A DNA stretch of 64,000 bases from Streptomyces sp. Q6 (GTDB lineage: Bacteria > Actinomycetota > Actinomycetes > Streptomycetales > Streptomycetaceae), in NCBI RefSeq assembly GCF_036967205.1, contig NZ_CP146022.1, positions 1,612,001-1,676,000 on the forward strand, in the 5' to 3' direction. Each line of letters opens with the position of its first letter. Within the stretch, counting starts at the first letter, position 1. Shown piece after piece: positions 10,047-18,863 of this stretch. A program made the translations under genes and the position numbers. Below the pieces are notes generated by a model that saw only the letters and a program-made list of their open reading frames with translations, had not been told where the DNA came from and searched no databases.

Positions 10047-10631
10047 TCAGACGCTGCGTGCCTCGGACGGCGTGGAGCGGACGAACGAACCGCTCTTCCA
10101 CTGCCACTTGGCCTTGTCGTGCACGTCGGGCTGGTAGCGCGGCACGTCCGGGGACGAGTAGCCCTCCAGGTTCGCGGTGACGGCCGCGTCGCGCACGGCG
10201 AGGTCGGTGACCGTGAAGCCGTCCTTGGGGTCGACGAGCGTGGCGACGATCCGGGGCTTGGCTCCCGCGGGCCGGGTGAGGACGTAGACGCCGTTCGGCG
10301 GGGTGCCGGAGCCGGCGTCGCAGCGGACGACGGCGACCGTCTCGGGTCTCCCGTCGCCGTCGAGGTCGCCGGTGGCCTTCTTCTGCACGAGGACCTTCAC
10401 GGGCCCGCAGTCCAGTGGGAAGTGGACCGCGGCCGGGTCGGGCGGGACGGCGGTCGCGGCGTGGGCGGTGGCCGACTTGGCGTCGGTCTGGGCCGCGGTG
10501 GCGGAGTCCGGCTGGAGGAAGCCGGAGGCCGCGACGACGGCGGCGAGGGCGGCCGCGGTGGCCAGCCAGTGGACGGGTCGGGTGGTGGTGTGCGCCAGTT
10601 CCGGGAGCGTCTGCCGGGGGGGCTGCTGCAC
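10047..10631 (-). CDS. Membrane-anchored or secreted protein with an FG-GAP/VCBS-like motif
   Basis: About 194 residues. One hydrophobic segment near residues 20-40 (WLATAAALAAVVAASGFL) acts as a signal or anchor; the rest is outside the membrane. It contains GDLDGDGRPETVAVVRCD, a calcium-binding-like DxDxDG motif as in FG-GAP/VCBS repeats. I chose GTG at 10629-10631 because AGGAGA lies 9 bases upstream; an ATG at 10685 would add 18 proline-rich residues. Function unknown. Confidence 0.7.
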   Translation of the reverse strand: MQQPPRQTLPELAHTTTRPVHWLATAAALAAVVAASGFLQPDSATAAQTDAKSATAHAATAVPPDPAAVHFPLDCGPVKVLVQKKATGDLDGDGRPETVAVVRCDAGSGTPPNGVYVLTRPAGAKPRIVATLVDPKDGFTVTDLAVRDAAVTANLEGYSSPDVPRYQPDVHDKAKWQWKSGSFVRSTPSEARSV

Positions 10632-10770
10632 TAGGAGCGTCTCCTGTGAGGGCTGTGCCGGTGGGGGTGGCCAGCATCGTGCCATACGTCACAGTGGAGA
10701 GGAACGGCGGGGTCCGGAGTTTCCGCGGTGGCTCGTGGGTGCGGTGCTGCCGTGGTGTCAACGTACGGAC

Positions 10771-10815
10771 GCCGCCGCCGAGTTCCCGTGCGAGGCGAGG
10801 GAACTCGGCGGCGGC
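10771..10815 (-). terminator. Hairpin downstream of trmI
   Basis: Arms GCCGCCGCCGAGTTCCC (10771-10787) and its perfect complement at 10799-10815 with an 11-base loop, 40 bases after the trmI stop. No T tract. Confidence 0.65.
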
Positions 10816-10855
10816 GCCGATGCGTTGTGAAGGGGTACGTCACCGCTGTGACGGG

Positions 10856-11761
10856 TCAGCGGCCGCGGTTGCCGCCGTCCGCGTTCGGGCCGTCGTAGTC
10901 CTCGCCGTAGGCGCCCTTGGCGGGGCGGCGGCGGCGCATGGGCGGCTCGACGCCGTCCGCGAGGCGGCGGGCGGTGAGCAGGAAGCCGGTGTGGCCGATC
11001 ATCCGGTGGTCGGGGCGGACGGCGAGGCCCTCCACGTGCCAGTTGCGGATCATCGACTCCCACGAGGTCGGCTCGTTGAAGCAGCCGATCTCGCGGATGG
11101 ACTCGACGGTGCGGGCGAGCTGCGTGGTGGTGGCCACGTAGCAGCACAGGATGCCGCCGGGGACGAGCGCCTTCTTGACGACGTCCAGGCACTCCCACGG
11201 GGCCAGCATGTCGAGGATGACCCGGTCGACGTCGCCGTCGGAGAGGTTGTCCTGGAGGTCGCCGACGGTGAGCTGCCAGGCGGGGTGCGGGCCGCCGAAG
11301 TAGCGCTCCACGTTCCCCTTGGCGATCTCCGCGAAGTCCTCGCGGCGCTCGTAGGAGTGCAGCATGCCCTCGTCGCCGATGGCGCGCAGCAGGAAGCTGC
11401 TGAGGGAGCCGGAGCCCACGCCCGCTTCGACGACGCGCGCGCCGGGGAAGATGTCGGCGAAGGCCAGGATCTGCCCCGCGTCCTTGGGGTAGACCACGGC
11501 GGCGCCGCGGGGCATGGACAGGACGTAGTCGGGGAGCAGGGGGCGCAGCGCGAGGTAGGCGACGTTTCCGGTGGTGCGGACAACGCTGCCCTCGGGAGCG
11601 CCGATCAGCTCGTCGTGCGGGAAGGAACCCTTGTGGGTGTGGAAGTTCTTTCCCTCTTCGAGCGTGAACGTGTAGTGGCGGCCCTTGGGGTCGGTCAGCT
11701 GAACCTGGTCCCCGACCTTGAAGGGCCCGCGTCGGCGGGCGGCACCGGTCGGTTCGGACAT
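10856..11761 (-). CDS. trmI: tRNA (adenine-58-N1)-methyltransferase TrmI
   Basis: A 301-residue AdoMet-dependent enzyme that methylates A58 of the tRNA T loop. An N-terminal beta-barrel domain (KVGDQVQLTDPKGRHYTFTLEEG) precedes the Rossmann fold: motif I VVEAGVGSGSLSSFLL, the acidic YERREDF after strand 2, and DRVILDMLAPWE near the active site. The C-terminal tail is Arg/Gly-rich. Orthologues sit next to the RecB-like gene and the proteasome locus in other actinobacteria, as here. Confidence 0.95.
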   Translation of the reverse strand: MSEPTGAARRRGPFKVGDQVQLTDPKGRHYTFTLEEGKNFHTHKGSFPHDELIGAPEGSVVRTTGNVAYLALRPLLPDYVLSMPRGAAVVYPKDAGQILAFADIFPGARVVEAGVGSGSLSSFLLRAIGDEGMLHSYERREDFAEIAKGNVERYFGGPHPAWQLTVGDLQDNLSDGDVDRVILDMLAPWECLDVVKKALVPGGILCCYVATTTQLARTVESIREIGCFNEPTSWESMIRNWHVEGLAVRPDHRMIGHTGFLLTARRLADGVEPPMRRRRPAKGAYGEDYDGPNADGGNRGR

Positions 11762-11822
11762 GTGAACAGCCTACCGGGCCCGGCGCGGACCGCCGACCAC
11801 CGTGCGCGGCGCGGGCCGGGGG

Positions 11823-12953
11823 CTACGAGGGCCTGGCCATCGCCTTGACGAAGGCGCGCTCCACGTCGGCGGCGGAGAGGACGCCGTAGATCGCGCCGTT
11901 CTCCTCGACCACCAGGTACTCGGTGGCCGGGGTCGCGCGGAGCGTGTCGAGGAGGTCCTCGCCCGCGAGCTCGGCGGAGACGCGCATGCCGTCCGTGAGG
12001 TCCTGGGCGAGGCCGCTGACCGGGACCCAGGGGCGGCGGTGCTCGGGGACGCCGACGATGGCGGCCTCGCGGACCAGGGAGCGGGGTTCGCCGTCGGCGT
12101 CGACGACGACGAGCGCGCGGGCGCCCGCCTCGTTGGCCCGGCGCAGCGCTTCGGAGAGCGGGGTGGCCGGCTCGATGGGGACGGCGCGGCGGGTGAGGGT
12201 GCGGGCGCGCAGCTCCGGGAGGTGTTCGCGCAGCCGTGCCATCCGCAGGCTGTTCCCGGCGCCGGTCCAGATGATCGCGGCGAGGATCGCGGCCAGCAGC
12301 GCGTCCATGACGGTGTCCATGCCGCCGGTCTCCTCCGCGCTCGAGCCGAGGGCGCCGGACTGGGTGAGCAGCGGGAGGCCGATGAGGACGGCGATGGCGA
12401 GGGCGCGGCCGACCCAGGCGGCGGCGATGGTGCCGCTCATGGGCTTGCCGGTGATCTTCCAGACGACGGCCCGGAGCATCCGGCCGCCGTCGAGGGGCAG
12501 GCCGGGCAGGAGGTTGAACGCGGCGACGATGACGTTCGAGACCATGAGTCCGGCGAGCAGGACCCCCGGGACGGTGCCCGGCTCGACGGCCATCATGCCG
12601 AGGTAGAAGACGCCCGCGAGGACGAGCGAGAGCAGCGGGCCGACGAACGCGAGGACGAATTCGCGGCCCGGGGTCTCGGACTCCTTCTCGATCTCGGAGA
12701 CGCCGCCGAAGAACTGGAGCTGGATCCGGCGGACCGGGAGTTTGAAGCGCAGGGCGGCGACGGTGTGCGCGAGTTCGTGGACGAGTACCGAGGCGTAGAA
12801 CGCGACGGCGAAGAAGAGCGAGACCAGGTAGCGGGCCGCGCCGAGCTCGGGCAGTACGCGGTCGAGCTGCCCGCCGAACACCCAGGTGATCAGTGCGGCG
12901 ACCAGGAACCAGCTGGGCGCGACGTACACGGGGACGCCGAAGGGACGCCCCAT
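11823..12953 (-). CDS. Site-2 protease family (M50) intramembrane metalloprotease with CBS domains
   Basis: A 376-residue polytopic protein. The zinc motif HELAH is in the third helix (VLVHELAHTVAAL) and the third ligand is the Asp of NLLPGLPLDGGRMLRAV, so the active site is complete. The C-terminal 130 residues form a CBS pair (AVPIEPATPLSEALRRA and EYLVVEENGAIYGVLSAADV), which suggests regulation by adenosine ligands. The ATG at 12951-12953 has a poor ribosome site; a better start, GTG at 13363 after GAGGGA, lies in another frame (see 12954-13363). Confidence 0.88.
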   Translation of the reverse strand: MGRPFGVPVYVAPSWFLVAALITWVFGGQLDRVLPELGAARYLVSLFFAVAFYASVLVHELAHTVAALRFKLPVRRIQLQFFGGVSEIEKESETPGREFVLAFVGPLLSLVLAGVFYLGMMAVEPGTVPGVLLAGLMVSNVIVAAFNLLPGLPLDGGRMLRAVVWKITGKPMSGTIAAAWVGRALAIAVLIGLPLLTQSGALGSSAEETGGMDTVMDALLAAILAAIIWTGAGNSLRMARLREHLPELRARTLTRRAVPIEPATPLSEALRRANEAGARALVVVDADGEPRSLVREAAIVGVPEHRRPWVPVSGLAQDLTDGMRVSAELAGEDLLDTLRATPATEYLVVEENGAIYGVLSAADVERAFVKAMARPS

Positions 12954-13363
12954 GAGCAGTCCGCCGCGGGGCTCCGGGGGCTTGGCCGGGCCCTTGCGGC
13001 CGGAGGTCGCGGCGGCGCGCTCGGGGTGGGTGTCGTGGGGGCGGGTGCCGGCGGGTGGCTGCGGTGCGCCGTCCTCGGGCGCGGGCTCCTGGGGGGACGG
13101 GGAGGCGGTGGGTGTCGGTTCCGGGTCCTCGGCCGGCGGGGTGCCGGGCCGCGGCGCGGACCCGTCCGCCGGTTCCTTCGCCTGGTCCGGCGCGGTCTCC
13201 TGGTGGTCCCCGGTGTCGGACGCGGCGGCCGGCCGGGAGGGTGCGGGGCCGGTCGGCGCCGTCCCCTCCGCCGGGACGGCGGGGGCGCGGGGCGCCTCGC
13301 GGTGTCCTCCGCGGGCGGCGTCGCCTCGCCGGTGCCGGACTGCGGCTGCCCGCTCTCGTCCAC
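12954..13363 (-). other. Disordered N-terminal extension of the site-2 protease, separated by an apparent one-base frameshift
   Basis: Upstream of the protease ATG, the same frame stays open as a Pro/Ala/Glu/Asp-rich stretch ending RKGPAKPPEPRGGLL, but it has no start codon. A well-placed GTG at 13361-13363 (VDESGQPQSG) preceded by GAGGGATCACC begins in a different frame. Restoring one base between about 13275 and 13310, where there are G runs, would join them into one 513-residue protein. Either a sequencing indel or a real mutation that forces use of the internal ATG. Confidence 0.6.
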
Positions 13364-13540
13364 GGTGATCCCTCGGTCCCCTCGTTCGAGCGTCTCCCGC
13401 CGCAGGGCGGGACGTTCTGGCGTCGATGGTATGCGGACGGTGTCCGGTGGCCCCCGGCGACTCCCCCGGGCCACGCTACGCAAGACGCCCCGGACGCGCA
13501 GGTGCCTGACTGTCGGTGCCGGGCCGTATCGTCGGGTGAC

Positions 13541-14458
13541 ATGGAGACCAGTACCGAGACGGGCCCGGACAGCGGCCCCGAGAGCGGGTCGGAGAGCGAC
13601 CCCACGCCGGGCGCCGAGCGGGTCGTCACCGCCGTCGCGCCGACGTCGCTCTCGCCGTCGCGCGCGAGCGATTTCATGCAGTGCCCGTTGCTGTACCGGT
13701 TCCGGGTGATCGACAAGCTGCCGGAGAAGCCGAGCGAGGCGGCGACGCGGGGCACGCTGGTGCACGCGGTGCTGGAGAGACTCTTCGACGTCCCCGCCGG
13801 GGAGCGGACCGCGCCGCAGGCCAAGTCGCTGATCCCGGGGCAGTGGGACCGGCTGCGGGAGTCGCGGCCCGAGCTGGGCGAGCTGTTCGCGGACGACGCG
13901 GAGGGCGAGCGGATGACGCGCTGGCTCGGCGAGGCGGAGCGGCTGGTCGAGCGGTGGTTCACGCTGGAGGATCCGACGCGCCTGGAGCCCGCCGAGCGGG
14001 AGTTGTTCGTCGAGGCCGAGCTGGACTCGGGGCTGAAGCTGCGCGGGATCATCGACCGGGTCGACGTGGCGCCCACGGGCGAGGTCCGGATCGTCGACTA
14101 CAAGACGGGCAAGGCGCCGCGGCCCGAGTACGCCGAGGGCGCGCTGTTCCAGATGAAGTTCTACGCCCTGGTGGTGTGGCGTCTGAAGGGTGTCGTGCCG
14201 CGGCGGCTTCAGCTGGTGTACCTGGGCAGCGGTGACGTGATCACGTACGACCCGGTGATCGAGGATCTGGAGCGGGTCGAGCGGAAGCTGCACGCGCTGT
14301 GGGAGGCGATCAGGAGCGCGACCGAGTCCGGTGAGTGGCGGCCGCGGCCGACGAAGCTGTGCGGTTGGTGCGACCACCAGGCCGTCTGCCCGGAATTCGG
14401 CGGTACTCCCCCGCCCTATCCGCTCCGGATCGGGGCGCCCGAGTCCGCCGGGGCCTAG
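13541..14458 (+). CDS. RecB-family PD-(D/E)xK nuclease with a putative iron-sulfur Cys cluster
   Basis: A 305-residue single-domain nuclease. It starts at ATG 13541 (METSTETG) with an acidic linker; the core has SLSPSRASDFMQCPLLYRF, GTLVHAVLERLF (His of the RecB motif), Asp172 in IIDRVD, and VDYKTGK with Asp186 and Lys188. Cys48 and the C-terminal Cys274, Cys277 and Cys283 (CGWCDHQAVC) match the Fe-S arrangement of AddB and Cas4 nucleases. No helicase partner is adjacent. It neighbours trmI as in other actinobacteria. The substrate is unknown. Confidence 0.9.
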   Translation: METSTETGPDSGPESGSESDPTPGAERVVTAVAPTSLSPSRASDFMQCPLLYRFRVIDKLPEKPSEAATRGTLVHAVLERLFDVPAGERTAPQAKSLIPGQWDRLRESRPELGELFADDAEGERMTRWLGEAERLVERWFTLEDPTRLEPAERELFVEAELDSGLKLRGIIDRVDVAPTGEVRIVDYKTGKAPRPEYAEGALFQMKFYALVVWRLKGVVPRRLQLVYLGSGDVITYDPVIEDLERVERKLHALWEAIRSATESGEWRPRPTKLCGWCDHQAVCPEFGGTPPPYPLRIGAPESAGA

Positions 14459-14496
14459 CAGGGCAGAATGGGGCCGGACTACCGAAGGAGACTTTC

Positions 14497-15168
14497 GTGG
14501 CCATCCGCGTCCTACTGGTCGATGACCAGCCGCTGCTGCGTACGGGCTTCCGCATGATTCTGGAGGCCGAGCAGGACATCGCGGTCGTCGGCGAGGCCGG
14601 AGACGGCCTTCAGGCGCTCGACCAGGTCCGCGCCCTCCAGCCCGATGTGGTCCTCATGGACATCCGGATGCCCCGGATGGACGGCGTCGAGGCGACCCGG
14701 CAGATCACGGGTCCCGAGCGCGACGGTCCGGCGAAGGTGCTGGTCCTGACCACCTTCGATCTCGACGAGTACGTCGTGGAGGCGCTGCGGGCGGGGGCCA
14801 GCGGTTTCCTCCTCAAGGACGCCCCGGCCAATGAGCTGGTGCAGGCGATCCGTGTCGTGGCCGCCGGCGAGGCGATGCTCGCGCCGAGCATCACCCGCCG
14901 TCTCCTCGACAAGTACGCGGACCATCTGCCGTCGGGCGAGGAGCCCGTGCCGGACACGCTGCACACGCTCACCGAGCGGGAGGTCGAGGTCCTCAAGCTC
15001 GTCGCGCGCGGCCTGTCGAACGCGGAGATCGCGGCCGACCTCTTCGTGAGCGAGACGACCGTGAAGACCCATGTCGGCCATGTGCTGACGAAGTTGGGGC
15101 TGCGCGACCGGGTGCAGGCGGCCGTGTACGCGTACGAGAGCGGTCTGGTGCGCCCCGGCGCGCAGTGA
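14497..15168 (+). CDS. NarL/LuxR-type response regulator without an adjacent kinase
   Basis: A 223-residue two-component regulator. The receiver domain has the acidic pocket Asp9-Asp10, phosphoacceptor Asp55 (VVLMDIRMPRMDG), Thr and Lys of LTTF and LLKDA. The output LuxR helix-turn-helix is LTEREVEVLKLVARGLSNAEIA then ETTVKTHVGHVLTKL. Start GTG at 14497 is preceded by GAAGGAG at 14484-14490. It follows the nuclease gene by 38 bases on the same strand. No histidine kinase is nearby, so its sensor is elsewhere. Confidence 0.93.
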   Translation: MAIRVLLVDDQPLLRTGFRMILEAEQDIAVVGEAGDGLQALDQVRALQPDVVLMDIRMPRMDGVEATRQITGPERDGPAKVLVLTTFDLDEYVVEALRAGASGFLLKDAPANELVQAIRVVAAGEAMLAPSITRRLLDKYADHLPSGEEPVPDTLHTLTEREVEVLKLVARGLSNAEIAADLFVSETTVKTHVGHVLTKLGLRDRVQAAVYAYESGLVRPGAQ

Positions 15169-15190
15169 GGCGGCGGGCCCGCCCCACGTC

Positions 15191-15227
15191 GAAGGCGGCG
15201 GTCACCCGAGGGTGGCCGCCGCCTTCG
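15191..15227. terminator. Bidirectional terminator
   Basis: A 17-bp stem, GAAGGCGGCGG... with ...CCGCCGCCTTC, one wobble pair and a 3-base loop. It lies between the convergent response regulator and peptide-binding protein genes. Confidence 0.8.
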
Positions 15228-15255
15228 TCGTGTCCGGGGGAATCCGTGGTGGGGC

Positions 15256-16830
15256 TCAGCCCTTGCTGATCTCCCAGAAGCGGAACACGGTCGAGGCGTC
15301 GAGGCAGTTCTCCAGGCCGTAGACGTTGTCGCGGGCGATCGCGTACTGCTTGGCCTGCCACACCGGCAGGATCGGCAGTTGGTCGGCGACGATCTGCTGG
15401 AGCTGCTCGTAGTCCTTGGTGGTGGAGGCGCGGTCGCTCTGGGCGCCGGTCTCCGGGATGATCGTGCCGGTGATGGTGCTGTTGGTGTAGTTGTTCCCGA
15501 GGACGTTGCCGTCGCCGAAGAACGGCTGGGTGAAGTTGTCCGGGTCCGGGTAGTCGGGCACCCAGCCCTTGACGTACACGCCGTACTTGCCGGACTTGAT
15601 GTCCCGCTCGTACTGGGCGAACTCGACGGACTTCACCTGGGCGTCGAACAGGCCGCTCGCGTTGAGCTGCTTGGCGATCGCCTTCAGCTCGGCGTCCGTG
15701 GCGGGTCCGTAGCGCGAGGGCGTGGACCACAGGGTCAGCCTGACCTTGCCGGTGATGCCGTCGGCGCGCAGTGCGGCGGCGGCCTTGCTCCGCGAGGGGC
15801 GGGCCCCGTACGTGTCGAAGAACGCGGTGTTGTGGCCGGTGATGCCCGCCGGGATGATCGAGTACAGCGACGTGGCCGTGTTGTCGTAGACCTCGTCGAT
15901 GAGGGCGTCGCGGTCGATGAGGTAGGCCATCGCCTTGCGGACGCCGATCCGGCCGACGACCGGGTCCTTCATGTTGAAGACGAGGTGCTGCACCTCGGCG
16001 CTGGTGCCCTCGATGACGTTCATGTCCTTGGTGGAGGACGTCTCGATGTCGGAGATGTCCTGCGCGGCGAGCCCTCGGTAGGCGAGGTCGACGTCGCCGG
16101 CGAGCAGGGACTTCTTCAGGGCCGCCTGGTCACCGTGGAAGAACTTCATGGTGACGCCGGAGTTCTTGACCTTCGCGGTGCCCTCGTACGAGGAGTTGAC
16201 CGAGAAGACCGCCTCCTTCTTGCCGTACGAGTCGAGCTTGTACGGGCCCGAGCCGACGGCCTTGCCGTCCGTGCGCAGCTCGCCCGCGGGGTACTCGGTG
16301 TGGTCGACGATCGAACCGGCGCCCGAGGCGATCTTGCTCGGGAAGGTCGCGTCGGCGTACTTCAGCCGGAAGACGACCGTTCGGGCGTTCGGCGTCTCCA
16401 CCTTGTTCAGCATCGGGAACATGATGGCGGGGCCGGCGTCGTCGTTGATCTTCATCATGCGGTCGAAGGAGAACTTGACGTCCTTCGAGGTGAGCGCGTG
16501 ACCGTTGCTGAACTTCAGGTCCGAGCGGAGCGTGCAGGTGTACGTCTTCGTGTTGTCCGTGAAGTGGCACTCCTTGGCCGCCTCGGGCTGCGGCTCGGTG
16601 CCGCCGTTGGGGAAGCTGAGCAGCGACTGGAAGACGTTGTTGAACAGCAACCACGAACCCGGGTCGTAACCGGACGCCGGGTCGGTGGCCTGGATGTCGT
16701 CGGACATGCCGACGACGACGGACTCTCCGGTTCCGGCGGTGTCCCCGTCGTCCGACCCGCAGCCGGTCAGAAGAGCGGCGGCCAGTCCGGCCGCGAGGGG
16801 CGGAACGAGCCACTGGTTGCGCATTCTCAC
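15256..16830 (-). CDS. Lipoprotein solute-binding protein, ABC family 5 (peptide type), copy 1
   Basis: A 524-residue family 5 extracellular solute-binding protein. The signal peptide ends in lipobox LLTGC (Cys24), so it is anchored to the outer face of the membrane. Family features: the LTSKDVKFSFDRMM segment, VRKAMAYLIDRDALI, and the WVPDYPDPDNFTQPFF binding-lobe motif. The ligand is probably an oligopeptide, but this is inferred from family only. Start GTG at 16828-16830 after AAGG; the ATG 6 bases later is an alternative. It follows a paralogue on the same strand; no permease or ATPase gene is in the window. Confidence 0.92.
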   Translation of the reverse strand: MRMRNQWLVPPLAAGLAAALLTGCGSDDGDTAGTGESVVVGMSDDIQATDPASGYDPGSWLLFNNVFQSLLSFPNGGTEPQPEAAKECHFTDNTKTYTCTLRSDLKFSNGHALTSKDVKFSFDRMMKINDDAGPAIMFPMLNKVETPNARTVVFRLKYADATFPSKIASGAGSIVDHTEYPAGELRTDGKAVGSGPYKLDSYGKKEAVFSVNSSYEGTAKVKNSGVTMKFFHGDQAALKKSLLAGDVDLAYRGLAAQDISDIETSSTKDMNVIEGTSAEVQHLVFNMKDPVVGRIGVRKAMAYLIDRDALIDEVYDNTATSLYSIIPAGITGHNTAFFDTYGARPSRSKAAAALRADGITGKVRLTLWSTPSRYGPATDAELKAIAKQLNASGLFDAQVKSVEFAQYERDIKSGKYGVYVKGWVPDYPDPDNFTQPFFGDGNVLGNNYTNSTITGTIIPETGAQSDRASTTKDYEQLQQIVADQLPILPVWQAKQYAIARDNVYGLENCLDASTVFRFWEISKG

Positions 16831-16868
16831 GTGCGTGCCTTGTCGTCGTCGGTCGGAGATGGGCGACG

Positions 16869-16894
16869 GGGCGGTCCCGGCTCCGGGACCGCCC
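16869..16894 (-). terminator. Hairpin between the two peptide-binding protein genes
   Basis: GGGCGGTCCCGG (16869-16880) and CCGGGACCGCCC (16883-16894), perfect 12-bp stem with a 2-base loop, just after the stop of the gene at 16906. It may reduce readthrough into copy 1. Confidence 0.65.
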
Positions 16895-16905
16895 GCACGG
16901 GAGGG

Positions 16906-18510
16906 TCAGCCGCTGACGCCGCGGCCCAGCTCCCACAGCTGGAGTTCGGAGGTGACGGACAGCGCCCACTCCGCACCGGTGATGTCGTCCCGCGTCGCGA
17001 TGTACTGCTTGCTCTGGGTGAGGGGCAGGACGGGGACGTCCTCGGCGACCACGTTCTGGATCTGGCCGAGGGTCTTGGACGCGCTCGCCCGGTCGGCCTC
17101 ACGCCGGGAGGCGGGGATGAGGTTGCGCCGGACGGTGTCGTTGGCGTACGTCGACGCGAGGAAGTTGTCCTTGTCGAGGAACGGTGCCAGGAAGTTGTCG
17201 GCGTCGGGGAAGTCGGCGACCCAGCCCATGCCGTAGACCTGGTAGTCGCCGGCGAGCTCCGCCGCGCGGAACTTGGTCCAGGTCTTGGTCTCGTGGAGTT
17301 CCGTCTTGAACAGGCCGCTGCCGTCGAGCTGCTCGGCGAGCAGCTCGAACTCCTTCTTCATGACCGGGCCGTAGTGGTCCTGGGTGTAGTGGAGCGAGAG
17401 CTTCACGGGGGTGGTGATGCCCGCCTCGCGCAGGATCGCCGCCGCCTTCTCCTTGTCCGGGTCGCTGTACTTGTTGAAGAAGGCGTTGGAGTGGCCCACG
17501 ATGCCGGCGGGGACGAGCGAGTACAGCGACTCGGCCGTGGACTTGTAGGCCTCGGCGGCTATCTGCTCGCGGTCGACGACCTGCGCGATGGCCTGCCGGA
17601 CGGCCTTGTTGCGCACCTCGCCCTTGCCGAGCGAGAACCCGAGGAAGTTCGTCTCCAGGCCGGACGTCTCGATGAAGTTGATGCCTTCGGGGGCGCTGGC
17701 GGAGAACTTCGCGATCTGGTCGGGCGTCAGCTGGCGGCCCATCACGTCGATGTCGCCCTTGTCCAGTGCCGTCGCCATGGCGTCGGCACTGGCCATCGGG
17801 CGCAGCTCGGCCTTGTCGCTCTTGACCTTCCACTCACCCTTGTAGTGCGGGTTCTTGGAGAAGGAGATCTTGACGACCTTGTTGTTCTTGACCTCGGCGT
17901 TGGCGGTGTACACGCCCGAGCCGTCGATCGAGAAGCCGCCCCGCAGCTTCTTCTTCTCGTAGTGGTCGGGGTTGACGATGGCCGCGGCGGGCGTGGCCAG
18001 CTTGTACGGGAAGGTCGCGTCGGGGGTGTTGAGGTGGAAGACCACCTGGTTCTTGTTCACGACCTCGACGGTGTCGATCGTGGAGAGCAGGCCGGCGATG
18101 CCGCTGTCGCTGTCGATGTCCCGGACCCGGTCGATCGAGTACTTCACGTCGGCGGCGGTCATCGGCCGGCCGTCGGAGAACTCCAGGCCCGAGCGCAGCG
18201 TGCACGCGTAGCGCTCGCTGCCGGTGTCGGTGAAGCGGCAGCTCTGCGCCGCCTCGGGAACCGGCTCGCCGCCGCCCTTGGGCACGGCCACCAGCGTCTG
18301 GAAGGTCTGCCGCAGCACGTTCCAGCTGCCCGCGTCGTAGGCGTAGGCCGGGTCGAACGGGGCCGGGGTGTCGGAGGTGACCTCGAACTGGTCCGTCGTG
18401 CCGACCACGATGGCGTCAGCGTCACTGCCGCTGTCCGTGCCTCCACACGCGGCCAGCGCGGGGGCGAGCAGGCCAAGGGCGGCCGACAGCACCAGTGTCT
18501 TACGGTTCAT
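16906..18510 (-). CDS. Lipoprotein solute-binding protein, ABC family 5 (peptide type), copy 2
   Basis: A 534-residue paralogue of the product of 15256-16830. Lipobox ALAAC (Cys22). It shares with copy 1 the PAGIxGHxxAFF segment, the SxxDVKxSxDR segment and the WVADFPDADNFLAPF lobe motif. ATG at 18508-18510 with GGAG upstream. Divergence between the two is large enough for different ligands. Transport partners must be encoded elsewhere. Confidence 0.92.
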   Translation of the reverse strand: MNRKTLVLSAALGLLAPALAACGGTDSGSDADAIVVGTTDQFEVTSDTPAPFDPAYAYDAGSWNVLRQTFQTLVAVPKGGGEPVPEAAQSCRFTDTGSERYACTLRSGLEFSDGRPMTAADVKYSIDRVRDIDSDSGIAGLLSTIDTVEVVNKNQVVFHLNTPDATFPYKLATPAAAIVNPDHYEKKKLRGGFSIDGSGVYTANAEVKNNKVVKISFSKNPHYKGEWKVKSDKAELRPMASADAMATALDKGDIDVMGRQLTPDQIAKFSASAPEGINFIETSGLETNFLGFSLGKGEVRNKAVRQAIAQVVDREQIAAEAYKSTAESLYSLVPAGIVGHSNAFFNKYSDPDKEKAAAILREAGITTPVKLSLHYTQDHYGPVMKKEFELLAEQLDGSGLFKTELHETKTWTKFRAAELAGDYQVYGMGWVADFPDADNFLAPFLDKDNFLASTYANDTVRRNLIPASRREADRASASKTLGQIQNVVAEDVPVLPLTQSKQYIATRDDITGAEWALSVTSELQLWELGRGVSG

Positions 18511-18863
18511 GCTCGACGTTCTCCAGAGCTTGAACCCCCCGGCACCGCCGCACGGGTGGGCGGCAGGGACACGAGGGGCGGGGCGATGTTCTCGCGACGA
18601 GATTAATAGGCGGGTGGCCTGGGCCCGAAGGCGCCGGAGAGGGGCACCCATCACGCTGCGGAATCAGGCGTGGACGCACCGAAAACACCTCAGGAGGAAG
18701 GTTCGGCGCAGGGGGCGACCAATCGGGACACAAGGTCACCCGCGGGGGGACGCAGGGGCGTCGGCCAGCACGCGGGCGCACACCTGTCGACCCCCCGTCG
18801 AGTGGGAAAGGTCACACCTTCAACTGGGTTGAGGGGCGCGGCAATTCGGCCACGCCGACGGGT
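18511..18863. other. Intergenic region upstream of the peptide-binding protein genes
   Basis: I see no credible gene in these 353 bases. On the minus strand TATTAAT near 18600-18606 could be a -10 element for the solute-binding gene. An 8-base word AAGGTCAC occurs at 18732-18739 and 18808-18815; the second is part of AAGGTcacACCTT (18808-18820), and CAACtggGTTG follows at 18821-18831. These may be regulator sites. Confidence 0.4.

Noticed and set aside
15379-18606. A 1075-codon plus-strand frame across both solute-binding protein genes
   Set aside because: It spans two clear lipoprotein genes and their gap on the other strand; composition is that of an antisense frame.
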